A DNA stretch of 64,000 nucleotides, from positions 186,001 through 250,000 of the forward strand of contig NZ_AULK01000001.1 in the NCBI RefSeq assembly GCF_000419445.1, written 5' to 3'. The translations under genes were made by a program, and so were the position numbers. Position 1 is the stretch's first letter. Each line of letters opens with the position of its first letter. This DNA comes from Gryllotalpicola ginsengisoli DSM 22003. Lineage in GTDB: Bacteria; Actinomycetota; Actinomycetes; Actinomycetales; Microbacteriaceae. Below, piece after piece: positions 1-8,922 of the stretch. Below the pieces are notes generated by a model. That model made no database searches and had not been told where the DNA came from. It saw only the letters and a program-made list of their open reading frames with translations.

Positions 1-935
1 CCGACCTGGCCGAGTCGAACAACACGACCATCGAGGGCGGTGGCTCCTTCCTGCCCGCCTCGATCACCACTCCCGAGTGGGGCCAGGGCAACCCCTACGG
101 CCGCATCCTGCACTTCGGCATCCGCGAGCACGCGATGGGCGCGATCCTGAACGGCATCGTGCTGCACGGCAAGACCCGCGCCTTCGGCGGCACCTTCCTT
201 CAGTTCGCCGACTACATGCGCCCGGCCGTGCGCCTCGCCGCGCTGATGAAGATCCCCTCGATCTTCGTCTGGACCCACGACTCCGTCGCCCTCGGCGAGG
301 ACGGCCCGACGCACCAGCCGGTCGAGCACCTCGCCGCGCTGCGGGCCATCCCCCAGCTGGCGGTCGTGCGCCCCGGCGACGCGAACGAGACCGCGTACGC
401 CTGGCTCGAGATCCTGAAGCGCCAGGACGGCCCGGTCGGTATCGCGCTGACCCGCCAGAACATCCCGACCTTCGAGCGCGGCGAGGGCGAGGCCTCCGGT
501 GAGACCTTCGCCTCCGCGAAGTTCGTCGGCAAGGGCGCGTACGTGCTCGCCGAGGCGCCGAACGGCACCCCGGACGTGATCATCCTCGCCACCGGCAGCG
601 AGCTGCAGCTCGCCGTGAACGCCCGCGCCGAGCTGGCCAAGGAGGGCGTCAACGCGCGCGTCGTGTCGGTGCCGAGCCAGGAGTGGTTCGCCGAGCAGAG
701 CGACGAGTACAAGGAAGCGGTGCTCCCGGCATCCGTCACCGCACGTGTCGCGGTCGAGGCGGGTATCGCCATGCCGTGGCACAGCTGGGTGGGCGACAAG
801 GGACGAATCGTCTCGATCGAGCACTTCGGCGCCTCGGCCGACTACAAGACCCTGTTCGAGAAGTTCGGCATCACCACCGAGGCCGTCGTCGCCGCCGCGA
901 AGGAATCGCTCGCGGCGCTGACCCCCTCGCTGTGA
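1..935 (+). CDS. tkt: Transketolase, C-terminal part (5' end outside window)
   Basis: Transketolase moves two-carbon ketol units between sugar phosphates using thiamine diphosphate, in the non-oxidative pentose phosphate pathway. The frame is open to the left edge and gives the last ~310 residues of a protein usually ~700 long, so over half is missing. FGIREHAMG near the start of the fragment carries the Glu that activates the cofactor, and GEDGPTHQP with the following HLAALR is the typical pyrimidine-domain motif. The rest is the C-terminal domain. It ends 32 bases before tal, which has its own ribosome binding site. It heads a pentose phosphate operon whose order tkt-tal-pgi-zwf-opcA-pgl is usual in Micrococcales. 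The identification is secure; the partial state is due only to the window edge. Confidence 0.97.
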   Translation, partial: DLAESNNTTIEGGGSFLPASITTPEWGQGNPYGRILHFGIREHAMGAILNGIVLHGKTRAFGGTFLQFADYMRPAVRLAALMKIPSIFVWTHDSVALGEDGPTHQPVEHLAALRAIPQLAVVRPGDANETAYAWLEILKRQDGPVGIALTRQNIPTFERGEGEASGETFASAKFVGKGAYVLAEAPNGTPDVIILATGSELQLAVNARAELAKEGVNARVVSVPSQEWFAEQSDEYKEAVLPASVTARVAVEAGIAMPWHSWVGDKGRIVSIEHFGASADYKTLFEKFGITTEAVVAAAKESLAALTPSL

Positions 936-967
936 CCCGAGAGATCTCAAGGAAAGAAGAAACCGAC

Positions 968-2086
968 ATGACTACTCCTACCGCGGAACTCAGCGCAGCC
1001 GGCGTCAGCATCTGGCTCGACGACCTGTCGCGCACCCGGATCACCTCCGGCGGCCTCAAGAAGCTGATCGACGAGAAGAACGTGGTCGGCGTGACGACGA
1101 ACCCGACCATCTTCGCCGCCGCCATCGGCAAGGGCGAGGGCTACCAGGAGAAGCTGGCCGAGCTGGCCCGCGCCGGCAAGAGCGCCACCGAGGCGATCTT
1201 CGAGCTGACCACCGCTGACGTGGCGGATGCGTCGGACATCTTCGCCCCCATCTTCGAGTCCACCGGCGGCGTCGACGGCCGCGTGTCGATCGAGGTCGAG
1301 CCCGGCCTCGCGCACGACGCCGCGGGCACCATCGCCCAGGCCGAGGAGCTCGCCAAGAAGGTCGGCCGCCCCAACGCGCTGATCAAGATCCCCGCCACCG
1401 TCGAGGGCCTCGAGGCGATCGCGGCCGTGATCGGCAAGGGCATCAGCGTCAACGTCACGCTGATCTTCTCGCTGCAGCGCTACCGCGAGGTCATCAACGC
1501 CTACCTGACCGGTCTCGAGACCGCCAAGGCCAACGGCATCGACCTCTCCGGCATCCAGTCGGTCGCCTCGTTCTTCGTCTCGCGCGTCGACACCGAGATC
1601 GACAAGCGCCTCGCGGCGATCGGCACCGACGAGGCCCTCGCCCTGAAGAGCAAGGCCGGCATCGCCAACGCCCAGCTCGCCTACCAGGTGTTCGAGCAGG
1701 AGTTCGCCACCGAGCGCGCCAAGGCCCTGCTCGCCGCCGGCGCCAACCTGCAGCGCCCGCTGTGGGCCTCGACCGGCGTCAAGGACCCGTCGCTGCCCGA
1801 CACGCTCTACGTGACCGGGCTGGTCGCCAAGGGCGTCGTGAACACCATGCCCGAGAAGACCCTCGAGGCGACCTTCGACCACGGCGTGGTCGAGGGCGAC
1901 ACCATCACCGGCCACTACGACGAGGCGAACGCCGTGCTCGACGGCCTGGCCAAGGTGGGCGTCGACTACGACGACGTCACCGCCGTGCTCGAGAAGGAGG
2001 GCGTGGAGAAGTTCATCGCCTCCTGGAACGAGCTCGTCGAGTCGGTGCAGGGCGCGCTCGAGGCCTCGCTGGAGGCCGCGAAGTGA
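968..2086 (+). CDS. tal: Transaldolase
   Basis: Transaldolase transfers a dihydroxyacetone unit from sedoheptulose-7-phosphate to glyceraldehyde-3-phosphate. The 372-residue product is the length of the long actinobacterial/cyanobacterial transaldolase type. VTTNPTIF lies near residues 42-49. The Schiff-base lysine is Lys140 in LIKIPAT, and [11 protein letters not shown] follows later. The ATG at 968 is preceded by AGGAAAGAAG, a good ribosome binding site; in-frame sequence further upstream overlaps the end of tkt and is not protein-like. The stop overlaps the pgi start codon by four bases (GTGA), which indicates translational coupling. Cytoplasmic. Confidence 0.97.
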   Translation: MTTPTAELSAAGVSIWLDDLSRTRITSGGLKKLIDEKNVVGVTTNPTIFAAAIGKGEGYQEKLAELARAGKSATEAIFELTTADVADASDIFAPIFESTGGVDGRVSIEVEPGLAHDAAGTIAQAEELAKKVGRPNALIKIPATVEGLEAIAAVIGKGISVNVTLIFSLQRYREVINAYLTGLETAKANGIDLSGIQSVASFFVSRVDTEIDKRLAAIGTDEALALKSKAGIANAQLAYQVFEQEFATERAKALLAAGANLQRPLWASTGVKDPSLPDTLYVTGLVAKGVVNTMPEKTLEATFDHGVVEGDTITGHYDEANAVLDGLAKVGVDYDDVTAVLEKEGVEKFIASWNELVESVQGALEASLEAAK

Positions 2087-3696
2087 GCTTCCAGATCCAC
2101 GTCAGCGGCGCCGCGAAGGAGGCCGTTGACGCGGCTCTCCCTGCCCTCGTGAAGGACCTCGTGGCGTCGGGCATCTTCGCCCAGGACCCGACCCTGTGGG
2201 GCCCCGACGCCGAGTCGGAGGCGAGCAAGCGCCTCGGCTGGATCGACGCCGTGAACATCTCGCGCCCGCTGATCCCCGAGATCTACGCGCTGCGCGACAA
2301 GCTGCGCGCGGCCGGGGTGAACCACTTCGTGCTCGGCGGCATGGGCGGCTCGTCGCTCGCGCCCGAGGTCATCACGAACACGCGCGGCGTGGAGCTGACG
2401 ATCCTCGACACCACCGACCCGGGCCAGGTGCTCGCGGCGATCAACGACCGCCTCGAGACCACCGCCGTCGTGGTGTCGTCGAAGTCGGGTTCCACGCTCG
2501 AGACCGACAGCCACCGCCGCATCTACGAGAAGTCGTTCCGCGACGCCGGCATCGACCCGCTCGAGCGCATCGTCATCGTGACCGACCCCGGATCGCCGCT
2601 GGACTCCAGCGCGCGCGCCGAGGGGTACACGGTGTTCAACGCCGACCCGAACGTCGGCGGCCGCTACTCCGCCCTGACCGCGTTCGGCCTGGTCCCTTCG
2701 GGCCTGGCCGGGGTCGACCTCGAGGAGCTGCTCGTCGAGGCCGAGGCCGCTTTGCGCGAACTCGCCATCGACGACGAGCGCAACCCGGGCCTCGTGCTCG
2801 GCGCCGCGATCGCCGGATCGAAGCCGCTGAAGAACAAGCTCGGCATCGTCTCCGACGGCACTCCGCTCGTCGGCTTCGGCGACTGGGCGGAGCAGCTGAT
2901 CGCCGAATCCACCGGCAAGCTCGGCACCGGCCTGCTGCCGGTCGTGCTCGGCACCGAGGCGCCCGAGCTCGACGAGAAGCCCGCCGACCTGCAGGTCGTG
3001 CGCATCGTCGAGGACGCCACGCAGCTGCACCTGTTCCCGTCGGCGCGCCACGAGGGCGAGATCCTCGTGTCCGGCTCGCTCGGCTCGCAGTTCGTGGTCT
3101 GGGAGTTCGCGACCGCCGTCGCGGGGCGCCTGCTCGGCATCAACCCGTTCGACCAGCCCGACGTCGAGGCGGCCAAGGCCGCGGCCCGCGCCCTGCTCGA
3201 CCAGACGCCCGAGCCCGTGGCGCCGGCTTTCGTCGCCGACGGCATCGAGGTGCGCGCCACCGACGGCCTGCTGGCGGATGCGACGACGCTGAGCGGCGCG
3301 ATCGAGGCGCTCCTCGGCCAGCTCGGCGCGGACGGGTACGTGGCCGTGCAGGCGTACGTCGACCGGCTCGCCCTGCCGCAGCTCGCCGGCGTCCGCGACC
3401 TGCTCGCGGCACGCGCCCACCGCCCGGTCACCTTCGGCTGGGGTCCGCGTTTCCTGCACTCCACAGGCCAGTTCCACAAGGGCGGCCCGGCGGTCGGCGT
3501 CTTCCTGCAGATCACCGCCACCCCCGCGCAGGACCTGCAGATCCCCGACCGGCCGTTCACCTTCGGCCAGCTCATCCAGGCGCAGGCCGGCGGCGACGCC
3601 GCCGTGCTCGCCGAACACGGCCGCCCGGTGCTGACCCTCACCCTGACCGACCCGGAGGCGAACGTCGCCACCCTGTTCGGCGCGATCAACGAGTAA
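2083..3696 (+). CDS. pgi: Glucose-6-phosphate isomerase
   Basis: It interconverts glucose-6-phosphate and fructose-6-phosphate, linking glycolysis with the pentose phosphate enzymes around it. The 537-residue protein has the phosphosugar-binding SSKSGST segment near residues 131-137, a GSLGSQF segment, and the C-terminal [11 protein letters not shown] (about 460-470) with catalytic-site His and Lys. The start is GTG at 2083, whose last three bases overlap the tal stop (GTGA). No closer in-frame start gives a full N-terminus. This divergent, shorter Pgi type located between tal and zwf is common in Micrococcales. It ends ten bases before zwf. Confidence 0.95.
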   Translation: MSFQIHVSGAAKEAVDAALPALVKDLVASGIFAQDPTLWGPDAESEASKRLGWIDAVNISRPLIPEIYALRDKLRAAGVNHFVLGGMGGSSLAPEVITNTRGVELTILDTTDPGQVLAAINDRLETTAVVVSSKSGSTLETDSHRRIYEKSFRDAGIDPLERIVIVTDPGSPLDSSARAEGYTVFNADPNVGGRYSALTAFGLVPSGLAGVDLEELLVEAEAALRELAIDDERNPGLVLGAAIAGSKPLKNKLGIVSDGTPLVGFGDWAEQLIAESTGKLGTGLLPVVLGTEAPELDEKPADLQVVRIVEDATQLHLFPSARHEGEILVSGSLGSQFVVWEFATAVAGRLLGINPFDQPDVEAAKAAARALLDQTPEPVAPAFVADGIEVRATDGLLADATTLSGAIEALLGQLGADGYVAVQAYVDRLALPQLAGVRDLLAARAHRPVTFGWGPRFLHSTGQFHKGGPAVGVFLQITATPAQDLQIPDRPFTFGQLIQAQAGGDAAVLAEHGRPVLTLTLTDPEANVATLFGAINE

Positions 3697-3706
3697 AGCG
3701 AGTTCA

Positions 3707-5248
3707 ATGTCCCCGGTGGAGATCACCAAGGAGTTCAACCCGTTGCGGTTGCCCTCCGATCAGCGGCTCAATCGCATCGCAGGTCCCTCCGGCCTCATCA
3801 TCTTCGGCGTGACGGGCGACCTGTCCCGCAAGAAGCTGATGCCGGCGGTGTACGACCTGGCCAACCGCGGCCTGCTGCCGCCCGGATTCGCGCTCGTGGG
3901 CTTCGCCCGCCGCGACTGGGAGGGGCAGGACTTCGAGAAGGTCGTGTACGAGTCGGTCAAGCAGCACGCGCGCACCCCGTTCCACGACGAGGTGTGGAAG
4001 CAGCTGGCGCAGGGCATCCGTTTCGTGCCGGGCGAGTTCGGCGACGACGAGGCGTTCAAGCGCCTCGCCGACACCATCCACGAACTCGACGAGACGCGCG
4101 GCACGGGCGGCAACCACGCCTTCTACCTGTCCATCCCGCCGAAGGCGTTCCCGCTCGTCACCGAGCAGCTGAAGAAGTCCGGCCTCGCCGAGCAGCGCGA
4201 CGGCCAGTGGCGCCGCGTCGTGATCGAGAAGCCGTTCGGAAGCGACCTGAAGACGGCGCGCGAGCTGAACGACGTCGTCGAGTCGGTCTTCCCGCCCGAT
4301 TCGGTGTTCCGCATCGACCACTACCTCGGCAAGGAGACGGTCCAGAACATCCTGGCCCTGCGCTTCGCCAACGAGCTGTACGAGCCGATCTGGAACGCGA
4401 ACTACGTCGACCACGTGCAGATCACCATGGCCGAGGACATCGGCGTGGCCGGCCGCGCCGGCTACTACGACGGCATCGGCGCGGCGCGCGACGTCATCCA
4501 GAACCACCTGCTGCAACTGCTGGCCCTGACGGCGATGGAGGAGCCCATCTCCTTCGACGCGAAGGACCTGCGGGCGGAGAAGGAGAAGGTGCTCGCGGCG
4601 GTCCGCCTGCCTGAGGATCTCGCCGCCTCCACCGCGCGCGGCCAGTACGCGGGCGGCTGGCAGGGCGGCGAGAAGGTGCTCGGATTCCTGGAGGAGGAGG
4701 GCATGGACCCGCACTCCACCACCGAGACCTTCGCGGCCATCAAGCTCCAGATCGGCACCCGCCGTTGGGCCGGCGTACCGTTCTACCTGCGCACCGGCAA
4801 GCGGCTCGGCCGCCGCGTCACCGAGATCGCGGTCGTGTTCAAGCGCGCCCCGCAGCAGCTCTTCGGCGGCGCGCAGACCCAGGCGCTCGGTCAGAACGCG
4901 CTGGTGATCCGCGTGCAGCCCGACGAGGGCGTGACCATCCGCTTCGGCTCCAAGGTGCCGGGCGCGGGCATGGTCGTGCGCGACGTCACCATGGACTTCG
5001 GCTACGGCCACTCGTTCACCGAGGCGAGCCCCGAGGCATACGAGCGGCTCATCCTCGACGTGCTGCTCGGCGACCCGCCCCTGTTCCCGCGGCACGAGGA
5101 GGTCGAGCTCTCCTGGAAGATCCTCGACCCGATCGAGGAGTTCTGGGCGACCCAAGGGCAGCCGGAGCAGTACAAGCCCGGCTCCTGGGGTCCGAAGTCC
5201 GCAGATGAGATGCTGGCCCGCGACGGCCGCAGCTGGAGGCGTCCATGA
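3707..5248 (+). CDS. zwf: Glucose-6-phosphate 1-dehydrogenase
   Basis: First step of the oxidative pentose phosphate pathway: glucose-6-phosphate plus NADP+ gives 6-phosphogluconolactone plus NADPH. The 513-residue protein has the N-terminal dinucleotide-binding GVTGDLSRKK (about residues 34-43) and the active-site RIDHYLGKE (about 201-209). The C-terminal domain ends in WGPKSADEML, as usual. The start is ATG at 3707, ten bases after the pgi stop. The stop overlaps the opcA start by four bases (ATGA), which fits the joint role of Zwf and OpcA. Confidence 0.98.
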   Translation: MSPVEITKEFNPLRLPSDQRLNRIAGPSGLIIFGVTGDLSRKKLMPAVYDLANRGLLPPGFALVGFARRDWEGQDFEKVVYESVKQHARTPFHDEVWKQLAQGIRFVPGEFGDDEAFKRLADTIHELDETRGTGGNHAFYLSIPPKAFPLVTEQLKKSGLAEQRDGQWRRVVIEKPFGSDLKTARELNDVVESVFPPDSVFRIDHYLGKETVQNILALRFANELYEPIWNANYVDHVQITMAEDIGVAGRAGYYDGIGAARDVIQNHLLQLLALTAMEEPISFDAKDLRAEKEKVLAAVRLPEDLAASTARGQYAGGWQGGEKVLGFLEEEGMDPHSTTETFAAIKLQIGTRRWAGVPFYLRTGKRLGRRVTEIAVVFKRAPQQLFGGAQTQALGQNALVIRVQPDEGVTIRFGSKVPGAGMVVRDVTMDFGYGHSFTEASPEAYERLILDVLLGDPPLFPRHEEVELSWKILDPIEEFWATQGQPEQYKPGSWGPKSADEMLARDGRSWRRP

Positions 5249-6186
5249 TCGTCGACCTGTCCGACACCACCACCAACGGCGTCGCCAAGGCGCTGGTCAA
5301 GATCCGCGACGAGGGCGGCGTGGTCACCCTCGGCCGCGTGCTGACCCTGGTCATCTCGACCACGCTGGGCGAAGAGGAAGAGGCCATCGAGGCCGCGAAC
5401 GACGCCTCGCGCGAGCATCCGATGCGCGTCATCGTGATCTCGAAGGCGGGCGCCGACGCGCCGTCCTCGACGGTCGGTGACCGGCTCGACGCGCAGATCC
5501 GCGTCGGCGCGGACGCCGGCGCCAGCGAGGTCATCATCCTGCGCGCGTACGGCGCCGTCGGCGACGACGAGGAGGGCCTGGTCACGGCGCTGCTGCTGCC
5601 CGACGCCCCCGTCGTGGCCTGGTGGCCCGGCGAGACGCCCGAGGTCGTCTCGGAGTCGCCGCTCGGCCGCATCGCCACGCGCCGCATCACGGATGCCTCG
5701 ACCCAGCCCGACCCGGCGGCCGCGATCCGCCACAACGCGAAGACCTACGCCCCCGGCGACACCGACTTCGCCTGGACGCGTCTGACGCTCTGGCGGGCCC
5801 AGCTCGCCGCGGCCCTCGACCAGCCGCCGTACGAGCCGGTCAGCGAGATCGAGGTCACCGGCGCCGAGGACTCGCCCTCGACGGTGCTGCTCGCGGCCTG
5901 GCTGCGCATGGCGCTGGACGCGCCGGTGAACCACGGCATCACCACGCGGGCGAACGGCTCGAGCGGCATCCACGGCGTGCGCCTGCGCCGCCCCTCGGGC
6001 GACATCGAGCTCGAGCGCGACGTGCCCGATGTGGCCACGCTCAAGCAGCCCGGCCAGCCGACGCACGACCTGGCGCTGCCGCGCCGCGGGCTGCGCGACT
6101 GCCTCGCCGAGGAGCTGCGCCGCCTCGACCCCGACGAGCTCTACGGCCAGGTGATCACGAAGGGCCTTGCTCTGCTCGAACAGTAG
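5245..6186 (+). CDS. opcA: Glucose-6-phosphate dehydrogenase assembly/activator protein OpcA
   Basis: OpcA is a non-catalytic partner of Zwf in actinobacteria and cyanobacteria, needed for full dehydrogenase activity. The 313-residue product has the conserved features LRAYGAVG, PDAPVVAWWPGE and RRITDAS, and the C-terminal region ends DELYGQVITKGL. Its ATG overlaps the zwf stop (ATGA). It is followed after 46 bases by the ATG chosen for pgl. The last codon region contains TAGAGT, which resembles a -10 box, so pgl could have a secondary internal promoter; this is only a possibility. Confidence 0.95.
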   Translation: MIVDLSDTTTNGVAKALVKIRDEGGVVTLGRVLTLVISTTLGEEEEAIEAANDASREHPMRVIVISKAGADAPSSTVGDRLDAQIRVGADAGASEVIILRAYGAVGDDEEGLVTALLLPDAPVVAWWPGETPEVVSESPLGRIATRRITDASTQPDPAAAIRHNAKTYAPGDTDFAWTRLTLWRAQLAAALDQPPYEPVSEIEVTGAEDSPSTVLLAAWLRMALDAPVNHGITTRANGSSGIHGVRLRRPSGDIELERDVPDVATLKQPGQPTHDLALPRRGLRDCLAEELRRLDPDELYGQVITKGLALLEQ

Positions 6187-6232
6187 AGTGGGCGTGACGC
6201 TCGAAGCGAGACCCGAGGAGTTCCACCAGACG

Positions 6233-7006
6233 ATGACGACCACCGAACGGCGGGTGCTTGTACACCCGGACAAGCAAGCACTCGCCGCCTCGGTCGCGGC
6301 GCGGTTCCTGACCAAGACCTCCGACATCATCGCGGACTACGGCGACGCGCACGTGGTGCTCACGGGCGGCACGATCGGCATCGCCTCGCTCGCGGCCGTC
6401 AACGCCTCCCCCGCCCGCGACACCGTCGACTGGTCGAAGGTGCACTTCTGGTGGGGCGACGAGCGGTTCGTGCCGAAGGGCGACCCGGAACGCAACGAGC
6501 TGCAGGCGCGCGAGGCCCTGCTCGACCACATCGCGGTGCCCGCGGGCAACATCCACGCCTTCGCGGCCAGCGACGAGGTCGACACCCTCGAGGAGGGCGT
6601 CGCCCGGTACACGGAGGAGCTGGCCCGCTTCTCCCCCGACGGCGGCCAGTGGCCGCGCTTCGACATCACCTTCCTCGGCGTCGGCCCTGACGGACACATC
6701 GCGTCGCTGTTCCCCGAGATGGCGGGCATCAGGGTGACGGATGCGCCGGTCATCGCCGTGCGCAATTCGCCGAAGCCGCCCCCCGAGCGGCTCTCGCTGA
6801 CGCGTCCCGTGATCAACTCCTCCGAGCGCGTGTGGCTGGTGCTGTCCGGCACCGACAAAGCCTCCGCGCTCGGGCTCGCCCTCGCCGGCGCGTCCTACAC
6901 CGAGGTTCCGGCGGCGGGCGCCAAGGGGCGGCGCCGCACCGTGTACTTCGTGGATCAGGACGCCGCGGCGGAGGTTCCCGAGAACCTCATCGCCGACACG
7001 TACTGA
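6233..7006 (+). CDS. pgl: 6-phosphogluconolactonase
   Basis: It hydrolyses 6-phosphogluconolactone to 6-phosphogluconate, the second oxidative pentose phosphate step. The 257-residue product is of the DevB/SOL type: LTGGTIGIA (about 42-50), HFWWGDERFVP, and GVGPDGHIASLFP (about 149-161). ATG 6233 was chosen because conserved sequence (ERRVLVHPDKQ) begins right after it and GAGGAG lies at 6215-6220, a rather long 12 bases upstream. The frame stays open up to 6167, but those codons overlap opcA and look non-coding. Last gene of the plus-strand operon. Confidence 0.95.
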   Translation: MTTTERRVLVHPDKQALAASVAARFLTKTSDIIADYGDAHVVLTGGTIGIASLAAVNASPARDTVDWSKVHFWWGDERFVPKGDPERNELQAREALLDHIAVPAGNIHAFAASDEVDTLEEGVARYTEELARFSPDGGQWPRFDITFLGVGPDGHIASLFPEMAGIRVTDAPVIAVRNSPKPPPERLSLTRPVINSSERVWLVLSGTDKASALGLALAGASYTEVPAAGAKGRRRTVYFVDQDAAAEVPENLIADTY

Positions 7007-7023
7007 GCTGTGCTCGCGGCAAG

Positions 7024-7097
7024 TCAGCCGCTGCATGGCCGCCATGAAAGCGGCTGATTCTGGCCAGGGCGCACGTCTGCGCGAAAAAAGTGCGCCC
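7024..7097. repeat. Two consecutive inverted repeats in the pgl-rbpA gap
   Basis: Two hairpins lie just after the pgl stop. The first pairs TCAGCCGC (7024-7031) with GCGGCTGA (7050-7057). The second pairs GGGCGCAC (7067-7074) with GTGCGCCC (7090-7097) around a loop containing AAAAAA. Neither has a proper U-run on the plus strand, but they may end or stabilise the tkt-pgl transcript. Apart from these and the possible small ORF, I see nothing else between 7007 and 7355. Confidence 0.5.
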
Positions 7098-7290
7098 GTG
7101 ACGGCGTCTGCCGCAATCGCGGCGGCGAATCCACGAGCGCGGGCTGGTGATACCAGAAGATTTCCACCCCGAAGCCGAAGAGGGCTCCGGCAACCGCTCC
7201 GCCGGCGAGTCCCAGCCACAAGACCCGCGGAACCAGGGTCATCTCGCGCCACCATCTGGCGAGACTGCGTCGACGTGGGCCTGGGGCCAT
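7024..7290 (-). CDS. Possible small membrane protein, unknown function
   Basis: I do not recognise this 88-residue product and am not sure it is a gene. It fills part of the 390-base space between pgl and rbpA. It has an Arg-rich N-terminus (residues 5-15), then one clear hydrophobic helix (VPRVLWLGLAGGAVAGALFG), then a polar tail rich in Pro and Arg. In favour: ATG 7290 is preceded exactly six bases upstream by CATAGT (7297-7302), the -10-to-start spacing seen at about a dozen other genes here, and it sits just after the rbpA terminator. Against: the last 25 codons overlap two hairpins and look random, and no homologue is known to me. Confidence 0.35.
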   Translation of the reverse strand: MAPGPRRRSLARWWREMTLVPRVLWLGLAGGAVAGALFGFGVEIFWYHQPALVDSPPRLRQTPSRAHFFRADVRPGQNQPLSWRPCSG

Positions 7291-7355
7291 GCACCAACTA
7301 TGCGGCAGGTTCCCTCCGCCGCGCGACATCCCACAATGGGAGCCGCCGAGATACG

Positions 7356-7383
7356 AGAAGGCCCCGCCGGAGCGGGGCCTTCT
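7356..7383 (-). terminator. Intrinsic-type terminator after rbpA
   Basis: An 11-bp perfect stem (AGAAGGCCCCG with CGGGGCCTTCT) closes a 6-base loop, 13 bases beyond the rbpA stop. It is GC-rich at the base and flanked by short T/C tracts on both strands, so it may work in both directions. Confidence 0.75.
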
Positions 7384-7396
7384 TCGTGTTCACTGG

Positions 7397-7762
7397 TCAG
7401 GAGCTCGCGACCGTGCCGCGGCGCTCGCGCAGCTTCTGCAGCGCCTCCTCGAGCAGTTGCGCCGCCTCTTCCTCGGTGCGGCGCTCCTTCACGTAGGCCA
7501 GGTGCGTCTTGTACGGCTCGTTCTTCGCCACGGCCGGCGGGTTCGCCTTGTCGCGTCCGGCGGGCAGACCCGACGACGGGCAGTCGATGATCTCGGGGAT
7601 CTCCTCCTCCGGCAGGTTCGCGGCGAAGTAGCGGACGGTCTCGTTGCCGAGCGCGTCCCAGTACGAGACCGCGATGCGGTCGGCGTGGTGGCCGTGGTCC
7701 TGCTCCCCCATGGGGCCCGCACCGACGCGGGACCCTCGGATGGCGCTGCCTCCGGAAACCAT
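7397..7762 (-). CDS. rbpA: RNA polymerase-binding protein RbpA
   Basis: RbpA is an actinobacterial RNA polymerase accessory protein. It binds the group 1/2 sigma factor and promoter DNA and stabilises open complexes. The 121-residue product has the expected parts: a short basic N-terminal tail, a core containing ISYW-like RIAVSYWDALG and FAANLPEEEIPE, a basic linker (KTHLAYVKERRTEEEA), and a C-terminal sigma-interacting helix (AQLLEEALQKLRERR). Start ATG 7762 has AGGAGG close upstream. It lies downstream of secG and is followed by a strong terminator. Possible mycobacterial-like drug tolerance roles are not implied by the sequence. Confidence 0.95.
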   Translation of the reverse strand: MVSGGSAIRGSRVGAGPMGEQDHGHHADRIAVSYWDALGNETVRYFAANLPEEEIPEIIDCPSSGLPAGRDKANPPAVAKNEPYKTHLAYVKERRTEEEAAQLLEEALQKLRERRGTVASS

Positions 7763-7811
7763 TGCTCCTCCTAGCTGTTCGGTCGATGTCGACGGGTGTG
7801 CGAGACCCGGG

Positions 7812-8057
7812 TCAGGCCGTGAACTTGGTGATCAGGCCGAGGACGACGATGCAGATCACCCAGATCAGGCCGAGGATCACCGTGATGCGGTTCAGGTTCC
7901 GTTCGGCCACTCCCGAGGCGCCGAGGCTGGAGGTCACGCCGCCGCCGAACATGTCGGACAGGCCGCCGCCGCGGCCCTTGTGCAGCAGGATCAACAGGGT
8001 CAGCAGGAGGCTGGTGATGCCGAGGAGCACCTGCAGCACGACCTGGAGGATTTGCAC
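7812..8057 (-). CDS. secG: Preprotein translocase subunit SecG
   Basis: SecG is a small membrane subunit of the SecYEG channel that helps protein export. The 81-residue product has two membrane helices (ILQVVLQVLLGITSLLLTLLIL and the helix around ITVILGLIWVICIVVLGLI) joined by the typical Gly-rich loop GRGGGLSDMFGGG. GTG 8057 was preferred over in-frame starts further upstream because GAAAGG lies ten bases before it and the upstream residues are Arg/Pro-rich and not SecG-like. It follows tpiA after 73 bases. Confidence 0.95.
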   Translation of the reverse strand: MQILQVVLQVLLGITSLLLTLLILLHKGRGGGLSDMFGGGVTSSLGASGVAERNLNRITVILGLIWVICIVVLGLITKFTA

Positions 8058-8130
8058 GATGACGGGCCTTTCGAAGCTTCGGGTGGGCCGCGACACGGGC
8101 CGTGGCACCGTCTGCCAGTATACGGGGGCT

Positions 8131-8922
8131 TCAGTAGGTGGCGTGCTTCTTGTAGCGCACGATCGAAGCGAACGCGTCGACGTCGAGGCTCGCCGTGCCG
8201 ACCAGCGCCCCGTCGATGTCCGGGCACTTCATGAAGCCGACGATGTTGTCGGGTTTCACCGACCCGCCGTACAGGATGCGCGTCTTCGCCGCCGTCTCCT
8301 CGTCGAGGCTCTGGGCGATGACCCTGCGCAGCACGGATGCGACGTTCTGCGCCTGCTCGGGCGTCGCCGGCGCCCCCGAGCCGATCGCCCAGACCGGCTC
8401 GTAGGCGACCACGAAGTCGGTGCCGGGCTTCACGTCGAGCAGGGCGCCGCGCAGCTGGTTGGCCGGCACCGCGCTCGGCTCGTGGCGCTCGAGGTCCTTC
8501 GCGGTCTCGCCGACGCAGATCAGCGGCACCAGCTCCGCCTCCAGCGCGGCCTTGGTCTTCGCGGCGACGGTCTCGTCGCTCTCCACGTGCCGGTAGCGTC
8601 GCTCGGAGTGGCCGACGATGCAGTAGGTGCAGTCCAGCTTCTTGAGGAACCGGCCGGAGATCTCACCCGTGTACGCGCCGAGCGCGTGCGTCGACAGGTC
8701 CTGGCCGCCGTACGCGATCGGCAGCTTGTCGGCCTGCACGAGGGTCTGCACGCTGCGCAGGTCGGTGAACGGCGGGAACACCGCGACCTCGACGTCGTCG
8801 AAGTCGTGCTTCGCGTCGCCGAGCATCCACGCGAGCTTCTGCACGAACGCGATCGCCTGCAGGTGGTCGAAGTTCATCTTCCAGTTGCCGGCGATCAGCG
8901 GCGTGCGCTGCGCCTCGGTCAC
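8131..8922 (-). CDS. tpiA: Triosephosphate isomerase
   Basis: It interconverts dihydroxyacetone phosphate and glyceraldehyde-3-phosphate. The 263-residue protein shows GNWKMN with Lys15, the catalytic His105 in IVGHSERR, catalytic Glu175 in AYEPVWAIGSG, and the phosphate-binding LYGGSVKP. The start is GTG 8922, overlapping the pgk stop by four bases (GTGA). The frame continues upstream inside pgk but without triosephosphate isomerase character. Middle gene of gap-pgk-tpiA-secG. Confidence 0.97.
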   Translation of the reverse strand: MTEAQRTPLIAGNWKMNFDHLQAIAFVQKLAWMLGDAKHDFDDVEVAVFPPFTDLRSVQTLVQADKLPIAYGGQDLSTHALGAYTGEISGRFLKKLDCTYCIVGHSERRYRHVESDETVAAKTKAALEAELVPLICVGETAKDLERHEPSAVPANQLRGALLDVKPGTDFVVAYEPVWAIGSGAPATPEQAQNVASVLRRVIAQSLDEETAAKTRILYGGSVKPDNIVGFMKCPDIDGALVGTASLDVDAFASIVRYKKHATY

